A DNA stretch of 64,000 bases from the NCBI GenBank assembly GCA_913020115.1, contig CAJWBQ010000005.1, positions 62,001 through 126,000 on the forward strand, written 5' to 3'. Source of the DNA: an uncultured Cellvibrionales bacterium. GTDB lineage: Bacteria > Pseudomonadota > Gammaproteobacteria > Pseudomonadales > Cellvibrionaceae. The notes beneath the pieces are model-generated. The model was not told the DNA's origin. It searched no databases and was given only the letters and a program-made list of their open reading frames with translations. Made by a program: the position numbers and the translations under genes. This document shows positions 26,433 through 35,328 of the stretch, piece after piece (position 1 is the first letter of the stretch; each line of letters opens with the position of its first letter).

Positions 26433-27587
26433 ATGACAAAAGAAACAAAAATTATTAATTTCATGGGGAAGCGCAAGCTTGCCGCAATGCTGTCTGTTCT
26501 GTTGCTTATTGGTTCTATTGTGTCTTTGGGCATGAATGGCTTGCAGTTTGGCTTGGACTTTACTGGCGGCACACAAATTGAAGTGGGCTACGATAAGCCG
26601 GCCAATTTAGAGCAGGTTCGCACCGTCCTGAAAGAGCAGGGCTTGGAAAATTCGGCCGCGGTGTTTTTTGGTTCTGATACTGATGTATTGGTGCGCACCC
26701 AGGGTTCTCTGGGAGATGCGGCACTGAAAATGCTGGAGGCGAAAGTGCGGGAACAGTCGCCGAATGCCGAGCTCACTCTTGAAAAGCAGGTGAGTAAAGA
26801 CAAGGGTAATTTTTCCAGCCAAATTAACATGCTGCAGGCGCCGGACGTGAATCTCAGCGGTTTTTTCCCTGCCGAGGCTTTTGGCGCGGTGAAAGTTGAA
26901 CAGAATGGTGATGTGATTACCGTTCTGACTCAGAACAGCTTGTCTGAAGCCTTTACTACAACTTTGGTTGGCGAGCTAGCAGCCCGAGCGAATACCCATG
27001 TTGAGTTACGTCGCAGCGAATTTGTAGGCCCGCAAGTGGGGGAGGAGCTGCGCGATGACGGTGGTTTAGGCATGCTCTTCGCGCTGGCCGTAGTTATGGT
27101 TTATGTGGCATTGCGCTTTCAAATGAAATTTTCTTTTGGCGCGGTGGCGGCCTTAGCGCACGACGTAATTGTTGTGCTGGGCATATTCTCACTACTGAAG
27201 TTAGATTTTGACCTCACGGTATTGGCGGCCGTTTTGGCGGTTATCGGCTACTCTTTGAATGACACCATTGTGGTGTCAGATAGGATCCGTGAAAACTTTC
27301 GGAAGGTGCGCAAGGCCGACGCTATTGAAGTTATCAATACCTCCTTGAGCCAAACTCTCGGTCGTACCTTGGTTACCTCGTTTACCACCTTGTTAGTATT
27401 GATGGCCTTATTTTTTGTGGGTGGCGAACTTATTCACGGCTTTGCAACAGCCTTAATGATTGGTGTTTTGGTGGGTACTTATTCATCAATTTATGTGGCA
27501 GCAAACGTCTTGATTGCAATGGATATCTGTAAAGAAGATCTCATGCCCCCCGTCCGTGAAGGTGCCGAGTTTGATGATATGCCCTAG
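26433..27587 (+). CDS. secF: protein translocase subunit SecF
   Basis: SecDF partner in the inner membrane. 384 aa, somewhat longer than E. coli SecF (323). Hallmarks: LQFGLDFTGGTQIEV near 32, the RND motif RRSEFVGPQVGEELRDDG near 190 and the helix block GYSLNDTIVVSDRIREN near 269. About 28 nt after secD; a strong terminator follows 24 nt downstream and closes the queA-tgt-secDF unit. Confidence 0.95.
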   Translation: MTKETKIINFMGKRKLAAMLSVLLLIGSIVSLGMNGLQFGLDFTGGTQIEVGYDKPANLEQVRTVLKEQGLENSAAVFFGSDTDVLVRTQGSLGDAALKMLEAKVREQSPNAELTLEKQVSKDKGNFSSQINMLQAPDVNLSGFFPAEAFGAVKVEQNGDVITVLTQNSLSEAFTTTLVGELAARANTHVELRRSEFVGPQVGEELRDDGGLGMLFALAVVMVYVALRFQMKFSFGAVAALAHDVIVVLGIFSLLKLDFDLTVLAAVLAVIGYSLNDTIVVSDRIRENFRKVRKADAIEVINTSLSQTLGRTLVTSFTTLLVLMALFFVGGELIHGFATALMIGVLVGTYSSIYVAANVLIAMDICKEDLMPPVREGAEFDDMP

Positions 27588-27611
27588 GGCTTTTGACAAA
27601 CATTAAAGCGT

Positions 27612-27641
27612 AAAAAAGGCCGCTTATTAGCGGCCTTTTTT
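27612..27641 (+). terminator. terminator of secDF operon
   Basis: A-rich run then stem GGCCGCT, 4-nt loop TATT, complement AGCGGCC and T run (arms 27612-27624 and 27629-27641). Almost symmetric, so it can also stop the minus-strand gene that ends at 27640. Confidence 0.9.
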
Positions 27642-27924
27642 ATGCGTGCTGTGCCATGAAACTAACTTCAGGCCACTTCACCCAGTTGATCATGGCGCCT
27701 CTGCGCTCAAGGTAAATGTGCTCTGTTGCTCTTGAGAAGGGGTGCTGTTGGTGGCGAAAATGATGGTGGTCGGAGTTAGAGCCTAAATACTCCCAGCGAT
27801 GGTTTTGGCTAAAGCAGATATGGTCGCCGTTGTTAAGCGGGTTGCAGGCGAGTTCTTTCCACATGCCAATCCATTCTTTGTGTCTAGAATCGAGATATTC
27901 CACGGCTAGGTCCTTTGAATGCAT
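27640..27924 (-). CDS. small conserved-looking hypothetical protein
   Basis: A 94-aa protein, no signal peptide or membrane span, rich in His, Trp and Arg (HRWEYLGSNSDHHHFRHQ near 43). No family recognised; the HHHF and nearby His residues could bind metal. The stop falls in the right arm of the secDF terminator, which thus serves both genes. The ribosome site is weak. It is called because composition and codon choice look normal, but it could be a chance frame. Confidence 0.5.
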   Translation of the reverse strand: MHSKDLAVEYLDSRHKEWIGMWKELACNPLNNGDHICFSQNHRWEYLGSNSDHHHFRHQQHPFSRATEHIYLERRGAMINWVKWPEVSFMAQHA

Positions 27925-28121
27925 CTGTTTTTATGCAAGTTATTGTCGTCTTTTAATTAGCTTTGTCAAGAGGTTGCTATAAGTTATTGATATTATTTAA
28001 TAAAAATTAATTTTCTTACCTGGGCTGGCATGGGAGAGGGGCTATCTATGGTGCATGAATGGTCCTGTGGGACCCGAAGTATGGCTGAATCTTCTTGATA
28101 ATGGCTTTATTGATAAAGGTG

Positions 28122-28152
28122 TTGACCTTCCATTAACTGGAAGGTTTATAGT
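28122..28152 (+). promoter_or_regulatory. MerR/CueR-type operator-promoter
   Basis: -35 TTGACC (28122-28127), a 19-nt spacer and -10 TATAGT (28147-28152). Inside the spacer is a perfect palindrome ACCTTCC N7 GGAAGGT (28125-28145), the CueR operator layout. The overlong 19-nt spacer is the usual mark of a promoter untwisted by a MerR activator. It lies 38 nt before the regulator gene. Confidence 0.93.
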
Positions 28153-28189
28153 CTCACTCAGTCCCATTAAAACGCCTTAGGAGAACCCC

Positions 28190-28597
28190 ATGAAAATTGG
28201 AGAAGCCGCCACCCGCTCGGGCTTGAGTGTAAAAACTATTCGTTACTACGAGTCGATTGGCCTAATTAGCCCTTCCGAACGGGCCGACAACGGCTATCGG
28301 GAATACAGCCCTATACAGGTAGATACGCTGCATTTTCTCCAGCGAGCAAGAGCGACCGGTTTCAGTGTGGAAGAGTGCCGGCAATTGCTCGACCTTTATC
28401 GCAACGAGGGGCGTCACAGCGCGCATGTTAAAAATCTAGTGCTGGAAAAAGTGGCGCAATTAGATCAACAGCTGCAAGAACTTCAGGCTATGCGAGGAAC
28501 ACTGATGGACATGGCTGACCGCTGCGCCGGTAATGAAGGCCCAAGTTGCGCGATTATTGATCAATTGGCGGATAGTTCTGAGGGGGCGGCGCCATGA
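28190..28597 (+). CDS. cueR: CueR-type MerR-family metal regulator
   Basis: A 135-aa MerR activator with N-terminal winged helix (MKIGEAATRSGLSVKTIRYYE), a dimerisation coiled coil (about 80-108) and the metal loop C112-AGNEGPS-C120. Two Cys with seven residues between, at the same positions as in E. coli CueR, indicate monovalent ion sensing (Cu+, Ag+, Au+). The CueR operator upstream fits autoregulation. Its stop overlaps the permease start by 4 nt (ATGA), so its main target is the permease rather than a distant copA. Zn- or Hg-type alternatives are less likely from the loop. Confidence 0.87.
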   Translation: MKIGEAATRSGLSVKTIRYYESIGLISPSERADNGYREYSPIQVDTLHFLQRARATGFSVEECRQLLDLYRNEGRHSAHVKNLVLEKVAQLDQQLQELQAMRGTLMDMADRCAGNEGPSCAIIDQLADSSEGAAP

Positions 28598-29721
28598 ATC
28601 AGGCAGAGACTAGGTCGTCGTGTTGTAGTGGGGGCACAGAAGCCGTTTCACTTGTGCCAGATGAGTCTCATACCGCGATTGACAGCCCTTGTTGTGCCCC
28701 CGCAGGCACGGCTCGCCGTTTTGATTGGCTGCTGTGGTCTTGTGTCGCATTGGTGGCCACCTTCTATGGCGTACATTTACTGATGCCAATGCAGGGGCCC
28801 GAAGCTCTACAAATCATGTCTCACTCGATATTTGAGCTCTTGAATACCATGTGGTGGAGTGTGCTGTTTGCGGCTGTTTTTGTTGGGTTGCTTGGGCAAA
28901 TTCCTCAAGACTTTGTCACCGCCACATTGGGTCGAGGTGGCAGCATGAGTGGTTTGTTTCGCGCTACGGCCGCGGGAGTATTAATGGATCTTTGCAGTCA
29001 TGGCATTCTCATGGTGGGCATGAAGTTGTACCAAAAGGGCGCGAGCTTGGGGCAGGTGATGGCTTTCTTAATCGCCAGTCCTTGGAATTCCATATCTCTT
29101 ACCATCATTATGGTTGCGCTTATCGGCTTGTCTTGGACCTTGGTGTTTATCGCACTGTCTATGGTCTTGGCCATCAGCACTGGCTGGATGTTTGAGCGTT
29201 TGGTGAAAGCCGGTAAGTTGCCCGCAAGCAGTGCGGAACAGAGTTTTGATGAAGATTTTCAATTCTTTCCAGAAGCTAAGAGGCGTTGGGCAAACCTTAA
29301 GATTGATCGTATATTGCTAAAGAGTGTGCTTGACGAAGCCATCAGTGGTTCGCGCATGGTGGTGCGTTGGTTGCTATTTGGTGTGTTGCTGGCTTCATTG
29401 ATTCGTGCGTTTGTGTCTATCGAAAATTTCCAAGAGTGGTTCGGCCCAGGCCTCGTAGGTTTGCTTGCCACCTTGCTGGCGGCCACCATTATCGAAGTGT
29501 GTTCAGAGGGTTCAACCCCTATTGCGGCTGACTTAATGACGCGTGCGAAGGCCCCGGGTAATAGCTTCGCATTTCTAATGACAGGGGTGGCGACAGACTA
29601 CACTGAGGTTATGGTCATTAGAGATACCATGAGCTCTTGGAAAATCGCTTTGTTCCTGCCGCTGCTGACGGTGCCTCAAGTACTTGTGGTGGCCTTGATA
29701 TTGAATCAGATGTCAGTCTAA
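28594..29721 (+). CDS. DUF318 / COG0701-family permease
   Basis: A 375-aa polytopic protein with about eight hydrophobic helices in the COG0701 arrangement (ArsP/DUF318), including SGSRMVVRWLLFGVLLAS near 250 and EVCSEGSTPIAADL near 302. The N-terminus has two adjacent Cys pairs, Cys10-Cys11 (SSCCSGG) and Cys33-Cys34 (SPCCAPAG), likely metal- or thiolate-binding. ArsP relatives export organoarsenicals, while other COG0701 members have no assigned substrate. Position after the CueR-type gene under a copper-type operator suggests efflux of a soft metal or its complex. That is inference. Confidence 0.8.
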   Translation: MNQAETRSSCCSGGTEAVSLVPDESHTAIDSPCCAPAGTARRFDWLLWSCVALVATFYGVHLLMPMQGPEALQIMSHSIFELLNTMWWSVLFAAVFVGLLGQIPQDFVTATLGRGGSMSGLFRATAAGVLMDLCSHGILMVGMKLYQKGASLGQVMAFLIASPWNSISLTIIMVALIGLSWTLVFIALSMVLAISTGWMFERLVKAGKLPASSAEQSFDEDFQFFPEAKRRWANLKIDRILLKSVLDEAISGSRMVVRWLLFGVLLASLIRAFVSIENFQEWFGPGLVGLLATLLAATIIEVCSEGSTPIAADLMTRAKAPGNSFAFLMTGVATDYTEVMVIRDTMSSWKIALFLPLLTVPQVLVVALILNQMSV

Positions 29722-29736
29722 TAGCCTTGTCAGGCC

Positions 29737-29802
29737 TAGAGAATCGCGGGTTAATAGCTATAGAACTTCCACCCTTCGTCCTGTAAAATCCGCGATTCTC
29801 TA
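29737..29802. repeat. 13-bp inverted repeat before prfB
   Basis: Perfect complementary arms 29737-29749 (TAGAGAATCGCGG) and 29790-29802, with 40 nt between. One more G:T pair extends it inward. No T run follows, so it is not a classic terminator; it may be a leader structure of prfB mRNA or an operator pair. Confidence 0.7.
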
Positions 29803-29822
29803 ATTCTTGATGAAAAGACCCA

Positions 29823-30918
29823 ATGGAAATCAATCCAATACGCAATACCCTCAAAGACCTGCAAGAGCGCACTGACGTTCTTAGGGGGTATCTTTGACTA
29901 CGATCAAAAGTGCGAGCGACTTACCGAAGTAGAGCTGGAGCTGGGTGAAGCCAGTGTTTGGGATAAACCCGAGCGCGCTCAACAATTGGGTCGTGAACGG
30001 GCTTCTCTGGAAGCCGTTGTCGACACCATCAACAATCTTGATCAAGGCGTGAGCGACAACCGCGAGTTGCTCGATATGGCGTTTGAAGAAGATGACGAAG
30101 ACAGTGTGGAGGAGGTGCAGAACGAAATTGCCAGCCTTAACGACCAGCTGTCGATACTTGAATTTCGTCGCATGTTCTCTGGTGAAACCGATATGAACAA
30201 TGCCTACCTTGGCATTCAATCGGGCTCTGGCGGTACGGAAGCCCAAGATTGGGCCGAAATGGTGCTGCGCATGTACCTTCGCTGGGGTGATGCCAAAGGT
30301 TTTAAAACTACTTTGGAAGAAGCCTCGGCGGGTGATGTGGCGGGTATCAAGAGTGCCACCATTCGCTTTGAAGGCGAATATGCCTTTGGTTGGTTGCGTA
30401 CCGAAACCGGGGTGCACCGTTTGGTGAGAAAATCGCCCTTCGATTCGGGCAGTCGTCGCCACACCTCATTTTGTTCTGTGTTTGTTTCCCCTGAAATTGA
30501 CGACGATATCGTTATCGATATCAATCCTTCAGATGTGCGCACAGATACTTACCGCGCTTCAGGCGCCGGTGGTCAGCACGTCAACAAAACAGACTCGGCA
30601 GTGCGTTTAACCCATGTACCCACGGGTATTGTGGCAGAGTGTCAGAGCGAGCGCTCTCAACACCAAAACCGTGACAATGCCTGGAAAATGTTGCGTGCGC
30701 GTCTGTATGAGCAGGAAATGATGAAGCGTAAAGCCGAAATGCAAACCCTTGAAGACAGCAAAGCCGATATTGGCTGGGGCAGTCAAATTCGCTCTTACGT
30801 GCTCGATGATCAGCGCATCAAAGACTTGCGCACTCACATACAAACAAGTAATTGCCAAGCCGTATTGGATGGCGACCTCGATCAATTTATTGAAGCCAGC
30901 TTAAAAGCCGGCCTGTAA
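29823..30918 (+). CDS. prfB: peptide chain release factor 2, programmed +1 frameshift
   Basis: Releases peptides at UGA and UAA. Frame 0 runs 29823-29894 (24 codons) to an in-frame TGA at 29895-29897. Ribosomes slip +1 at CTT TGA, dropping T29895 and continuing from 29896 to 30918, giving 364 aa. The Shine-Dalgarno-like AGGGGG just upstream stimulates the shift, as in E. coli. The product has the UGA-reading SPF motif and the GGQ motif ([10 protein letters not shown]). Alanine stands where E. coli K-12 has Thr246, so this is the more active Ala form. lysS follows after 19 nt. Confidence 0.95.
29884..29898 (+). promoter_or_regulatory. prfB +1 recoding site
   Basis: The stretch GGGGG TAT CTT TGA C: internal ribosome-binding sequence, slippery CTT and UGA stop in poor context (followed by C). 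Low RF2 slows reading of UGA and promotes the slip, so RF2 controls its own level. The bases match the classic E. coli site. Confidence 0.93.
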
Positions 30919-30937
30919 TGTCCACTGGAATAAAACT

Positions 30938-32419
30938 ATGAGTAACGAAAAGCAAAACGACCAGCCGCAAGATGAAAACAAGTTAATTGCCGAGCGGCGG
31001 TCAAAACTGGACGGCCTTCGCGAACAGGGACAAGCTTTTCCAAATAGCTTCCGGCCCGATAGCAAGGCGCAGGTTTTACAGGACACTTATGGTGAAAAAA
31101 CCAAAGCTGAGCTTGAAGAAGCCGCGTTGGTATTCTCTGTGGCAGGTCGAATTATTCGCAACCGTGGCGCTTTTATGGAGTTGCAAGACGGCAGTGGTCG
31201 CATTCAGCTTTACGTGACAAAAGAAGCTCGTCCATTTGCCAAGAGCTTAGACTTAGGTGACATTGTTGGTGTTACTGGTCAGTTGCATAAATCAGGTAAG
31301 GGCGACTTGTATGTGAGCCTAGACGAATATCAGCTGCTGACTAAAGCATTGCGCCCACTGCCTGATAAGCACCACGGTTTGGCTGATCAGGAAACTCGCT
31401 ATCGTCAACGCTATGTAGATTTGATCGCCAATCCAGAAGTACGTGATACATTTAGGTTGCGGTCCGACGTTATTACCTTTATTCGTAGCTACATGAACGG
31501 GCGCGAATTCATGGAAGTTGAAACACCCATGCTGCATGTTATTCCCGGTGGCGCTACCGCGCGGCCTTTTGTAACTCACCACAATGCATTGGATATAGAT
31601 ATGTATTTGCGTGTGGCGCCCGAGCTCCATTTGAAGCGTCTGGTGGTGGGTGGCTTTGAGCGTGTTTATGAAATCAATCGCAACTTCCGCAATGAAGGTT
31701 TGTCGACTCGACACAATCCTGAATTCACCATGCTTGAATTTTATCAGGCCTACGCCGACTATCGTGATCTGATGGACCTGACCGAAGACATGCTGCGCAA
31801 GCTCACTGAAGAATTGTTGGGCAGCAGCGTTGTGAATTACCAGGGCAATGATTACGATTTCTCAAAGCCTTTCCAGCGTTTGAGTGTGTTTGACTCAATT
31901 TTGCAATTTAACCCTGAGTTGACGGCTGAGCATATCAATACTTTGGAGGCGGCCACGAAAGTCGCTGAAGGTCTGCACATTCCGCTGAAGGATTTCTATG
32001 GTTTGGGAAAAATTCAAATCGAAATTTTTGAGAAAACTGTAGAGTCTCGTTTAGACCAGCCAACGTTTATTACTGAGTATCCGACCGAGGTATCGCCCTT
32101 GGCCAGACGCAATGATGACAATCCTTTTGTCACCGACCGTTTTGAATTTTTTGTTGGCGGCCGAGAGATTGCCAACGGCTTCTCTGAGCTGAATGATGCG
32201 GAAGATCAAGCTGAGCGCTTCAAGGCCCAGGTTGCTGAAAAAGATGCGGGTGATGATGAGGCTATGCACTATGACGCCGATTACATTCGCGCCTTGGAGT
32301 ATGGCCTGCCGCCAACCGCAGGCGAAGGTATTGGCATCGATCGATTGGTCATGCTGTTTGCTGATGCACCGTCAATTCGCGACGTCTTGCTGTTCCCACA
32401 TATGCGCCCAGAAGCTTAG
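30938..32419 (+). CDS. lysS: lysine--tRNA ligase, class II
   Basis: Charges tRNA-Lys. The 493-aa chain has the OB-fold anticodon-binding domain (about 60-160), class II motif 1 near [15 protein letters not shown] (200), motif 2 around [14 protein letters not shown] (262) and motif 3 [13 protein letters not shown] (near 465). Length matches the bacterial class II enzyme (E. coli 505). It follows prfB by 19 nt in the conserved prfB-lysS operon, and a thioredoxin-fold gene follows 18 nt later. Confidence 0.95.
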   Translation: MSNEKQNDQPQDENKLIAERRSKLDGLREQGQAFPNSFRPDSKAQVLQDTYGEKTKAELEEAALVFSVAGRIIRNRGAFMELQDGSGRIQLYVTKEARPFAKSLDLGDIVGVTGQLHKSGKGDLYVSLDEYQLLTKALRPLPDKHHGLADQETRYRQRYVDLIANPEVRDTFRLRSDVITFIRSYMNGREFMEVETPMLHVIPGGATARPFVTHHNALDIDMYLRVAPELHLKRLVVGGFERVYEINRNFRNEGLSTRHNPEFTMLEFYQAYADYRDLMDLTEDMLRKLTEELLGSSVVNYQGNDYDFSKPFQRLSVFDSILQFNPELTAEHINTLEAATKVAEGLHIPLKDFYGLGKIQIEIFEKTVESRLDQPTFITEYPTEVSPLARRNDDNPFVTDRFEFFVGGREIANGFSELNDAEDQAERFKAQVAEKDAGDDEAMHYDADYIRALEYGLPPTAGEGIGIDRLVMLFADAPSIRDVLLFPHMRPEA

Positions 32420-32437
32420 CGAGAAAAGGAAATTTTG

Positions 32438-33292
32438 ATGAATCCGAACATTGTTGATGTCACTCAGGAAAACGCCCAGCAAGTTTTAGTGGACGCATCC
32501 CAAACCCGTCCAGTGGTGGTTGATATATGGGCTGAGGGGCATCCAGATTGTGCAGCCCAGTCTCCAATACTTGAAGCTTTGGCGAATGAGTATAACGGTC
32601 AGTTCTTGCTGGCTAAACTGAATGCCGCTGAGAATCAGGGCATTGTTCAGCAGTTGGGTGTGCAAAGCCTGCCAATGGTCATGGTGTTTTCCGGCGGTCA
32701 ACCTGTTGATGGTTTGGGTGGCCCGCAAGCAGAGCCTGCACTGCGAGAATTACTCGACAAATTTTTACCCAAGCCTTGGGATTTGCTGTTTACTCAGGCT
32801 CAAGAGTTGCTGGCTGAAAGTAAGGTGGCCGATGCAGTTTCTCCCCTGCGGGAAGCCTACGAGACTTCCAGTCAGAGAGCTGACATCGCCTTTGTTTTAG
32901 CGCATAGCTATTTGGAATTGAATCGTTGTGGTGAAGCCGAAGCGGTTCTTGATGAAGTAAAAATGGCCGACCAAGATTCTCAATATCAGCAATTAATGTC
33001 CCAGTTGGAATTGAAGAAGGAAGCGGCAAAATCTCCTGAGATTCAAGCTCTTGAAGCTAAGGTTGCCAGTAGCCCAGATGATAAAGAGTCCCGCTATCAA
33101 TTGGCGATTCAGTATAGCCAAACAGGCCAGAACCGCGAAGCTTTAGAATTGCTGTTGGGCCTGTTGAAGGGCGAATTGAATTACGCTGATGGCGCGGCGA
33201 AGAAAACTTATCAAGACGTTTTAGCGACGCTTGGCAAGGGCGACTCACTGGCGGTGGAGTTTCAGAGAAAGCTATACACCTTACTCTATTGA
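32438..33292 (+). CDS. cnoX: CnoX-type chaperedoxin (thioredoxin fold plus TPR)
   Basis: Thioredoxin fold followed by TPR-like helices (284 aa). E. coli CnoX (YbbN) holds unfolded proteins during oxidative stress and delivers them to DnaK and GroEL. Here the active-site CxxC is HPDC: only Cys38 remains, the same single-Cys arrangement as SQHC in E. coli CnoX, so it is not a general reductase. GGQPVDGLGGPQ (near 88) matches the CnoX signature, and the C-terminal half holds tetratricopeptide repeats. ATG 32438 has AAAAGGA upstream. Gene end overlaps the convergent ABC gene by 7 nt. Confidence 0.87.
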   Translation: MNPNIVDVTQENAQQVLVDASQTRPVVVDIWAEGHPDCAAQSPILEALANEYNGQFLLAKLNAAENQGIVQQLGVQSLPMVMVFSGGQPVDGLGGPQAEPALRELLDKFLPKPWDLLFTQAQELLAESKVADAVSPLREAYETSSQRADIAFVLAHSYLELNRCGEAEAVLDEVKMADQDSQYQQLMSQLELKKEAAKSPEIQALEAKVASSPDDKESRYQLAIQYSQTGQNREALELLLGLLKGELNYADGAAKKTYQDVLATLGKGDSLAVEFQRKLYTLLY

Positions 33293-35142
33293 TAGCCGGC
33301 CGCCTGTAAGTGAAATAGATGGGCGTAGCGCCCGTCGGCGGCTAACAAACTTTCGTGTGAGCCTTCTTCAATCACAGAGCCTCCATCTACAACGACGATA
33401 TGATCAGCCATTCTCACAGTTGAAAAACGGTGTGAAATAACAATAGCCATCTTATCTTTTGCATGCAGGCGGAAGTGTTCAAACACAGTCGCTTCCGCTT
33501 CGGCGTCCATGGCAGCAGTAGGCTCATCCAGCACCAAAATATCGGCTTGGCTGCGCATAAAAGCCCGTGATAATGCTATTTTTTGCCATTGCCCACCGGA
33601 AAGTTCCTGGCCCCCTTTAAACCATCGGCCCAATTGGGTGTTGTAGCCCTCGGGCATTTTTTCAATGAAAGGGGCGGCCATGCCTTTTTCGGCAGCCTCT
33701 TGCCAGCGCGTCTCATCTTCAAAAAAATCGACGTCGCCGGCGCCCACATTCTCGCCCACCTGCATTTGAAAGCGCACAAAGTCCTGAAAAATAACGCCGA
33801 TGCGTTTGCGCAATGTAGACGGCGCCCACTCCTCAATGTCATTGCCGTCCAGTAGAATTCGACCACTCGAGGGCTTATAAATTCTCGCGAGCAGTTTAAT
33901 CAGGGTGGTTTTACCCGAACCGTTTTCTCCAACCAATGCTAGGCTGTGGCCAGGTTTCAAGTGCAAATCAATTTTGTTCAGCGCTAAGTTTGTGGTGCCG
34001 GGATAAGAAAAGCTTACGGCCTCAAATCGAATACCGTCTCCAGGAGTAGAGCCCTCACGAAGATTACCCAGTGCGGGGGCTACGGATTGTTCTAAGTATT
34101 CATAGAGATTTGATAAGTAGAGATTATCCTCATACATGCCGCTAATGGCGGCCAGAATGTCACTCACGGCACTTTGCCCTTGCTTAAACAGCAAGAGGTA
34201 CATGGTCATTTGGCCAAGACTAATGGCCCCTTCTACGGTGGCAAGTACAATCCAAACATAGGCTCCGTAAAAGGCTACTGTGCCAATTAGGCCTAGACCA
34301 AAGCCCCAACTATCGCGCCTCAGCGTGAGTGCGCGGTCGGCTTGGTAAAGGCGAGTAAAAATCTCCTTGTAGCGGCCTAGAAGGCGGGGCCCCAATTGAA
34401 ACAACTGAACTTCTTTGGCGCTGTCTTCGCGGGCTAATACAGTTTCCAAATACATTTGCATGCGTGTTTCCGGTGAGCGCCAGCGGAATAGGCGAAAGGC
34501 ATCCCCCGAAAATTTTGTTTCTGCTAGAAAAACGGGCAGGGCGCCAAGTACTAACACCAAAAGGGTCCATGGCGAGAACTGCCATAGCAAGACCGCAAAG
34601 CTGGTTAGGGCGATTGAGTTACGCACTAAGTCGAAGGTGCGTTTCACCAAACTTAAGGGGCGGGAAGATGCCTCGCGACGAGCGCGAGTGAGCTTGTCGT
34701 AGAATTCGGAGTCTTCAAATTGAGCGAGCTCCAATTGCAGAGCTTTTTCCAAGATAATGACGTTAACTCGCTGCCCAAGCTGGGCACGCAATAGAGATTG
34801 TACTACCGAGGTCGCTCTTTGCACCGCGGCGAGCAGAGTGATGATGAGCGCTTCAAACATCAGCACTTTGAGCACCTGGTCAGTATCGGCAATACCACCG
34901 GCTTCGCGCTCACTCATTGCCATCACAACCCCGTCGACAATGAGTTGGCCTAGATAGGCAGCCATGGCGGGCAGAATGCCGGCCAGCAGGGTGAGCGCAG
35001 CCATGGCAAGTGTGAGTTTCTTTGAGGTAGTCCAGACCAGCTCAATAGCGCGTTTGCTGTAGCGGAAGACGCCAAGGAAGCGCAGTACTTGTGTATCGTC
35101 CGCGTTGTTCCAGGGTTGTTTTTTGATCAATGAGAGCTCCAA
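33286..35142 (-). CDS. ABC exporter half-transporter (fused TMD-NBD)
   Basis: A 618-aa protein with six predicted helices in the N-terminal half (about residues 40-330) and a C-terminal ATPase: Walker A GENGSGKTTLIKLL near 399, signature LSGGQWQKIALSRA near 510, Walker B ILVLDEPTAAMD near 531 and H-loop ISHRFSTVR. This is the ABC exporter architecture (MsbA/peptide/lipid type), which works as a dimer. It stands alone and converges on cnoX. Substrate cannot be predicted. Confidence 0.88.
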   Translation of the reverse strand: MELSLIKKQPWNNADDTQVLRFLGVFRYSKRAIELVWTTSKKLTLAMAALTLLAGILPAMAAYLGQLIVDGVVMAMSEREAGGIADTDQVLKVLMFEALIITLLAAVQRATSVVQSLLRAQLGQRVNVIILEKALQLELAQFEDSEFYDKLTRARREASSRPLSLVKRTFDLVRNSIALTSFAVLLWQFSPWTLLVLVLGALPVFLAETKFSGDAFRLFRWRSPETRMQMYLETVLAREDSAKEVQLFQLGPRLLGRYKEIFTRLYQADRALTLRRDSWGFGLGLIGTVAFYGAYVWIVLATVEGAISLGQMTMYLLLFKQGQSAVSDILAAISGMYEDNLYLSNLYEYLEQSVAPALGNLREGSTPGDGIRFEAVSFSYPGTTNLALNKIDLHLKPGHSLALVGENGSGKTTLIKLLARIYKPSSGRILLDGNDIEEWAPSTLRKRIGVIFQDFVRFQMQVGENVGAGDVDFFEDETRWQEAAEKGMAAPFIEKMPEGYNTQLGRWFKGGQELSGGQWQKIALSRAFMRSQADILVLDEPTAAMDAEAEATVFEHFRLHAKDKMAIVISHRFSTVRMADHIVVVDGGSVIEEGSHESLLAADGRYAHLFHLQAAGYQ

Positions 35143-35328
35143 AGCCAGGGGTGAGCTAAAATAAGGTGATGGAGATTATACACACGCTGCCTCAGGCCTG
35201 TTGAAACGGCTTAGTTGAGAGCCCCCTTGGAACGTGCCGGTCATAGCCTTCAAACCCAAATTACGGTAAGCTGCACGCCCGCCAAAGGGGCGGTATCCCC
35301 CTTTTCATGCCTTACAGAAGACAATCAT

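Noticed and set aside
29881..30462. 193-aa minus-strand open frame
   Set aside because: Antisense to prfB.
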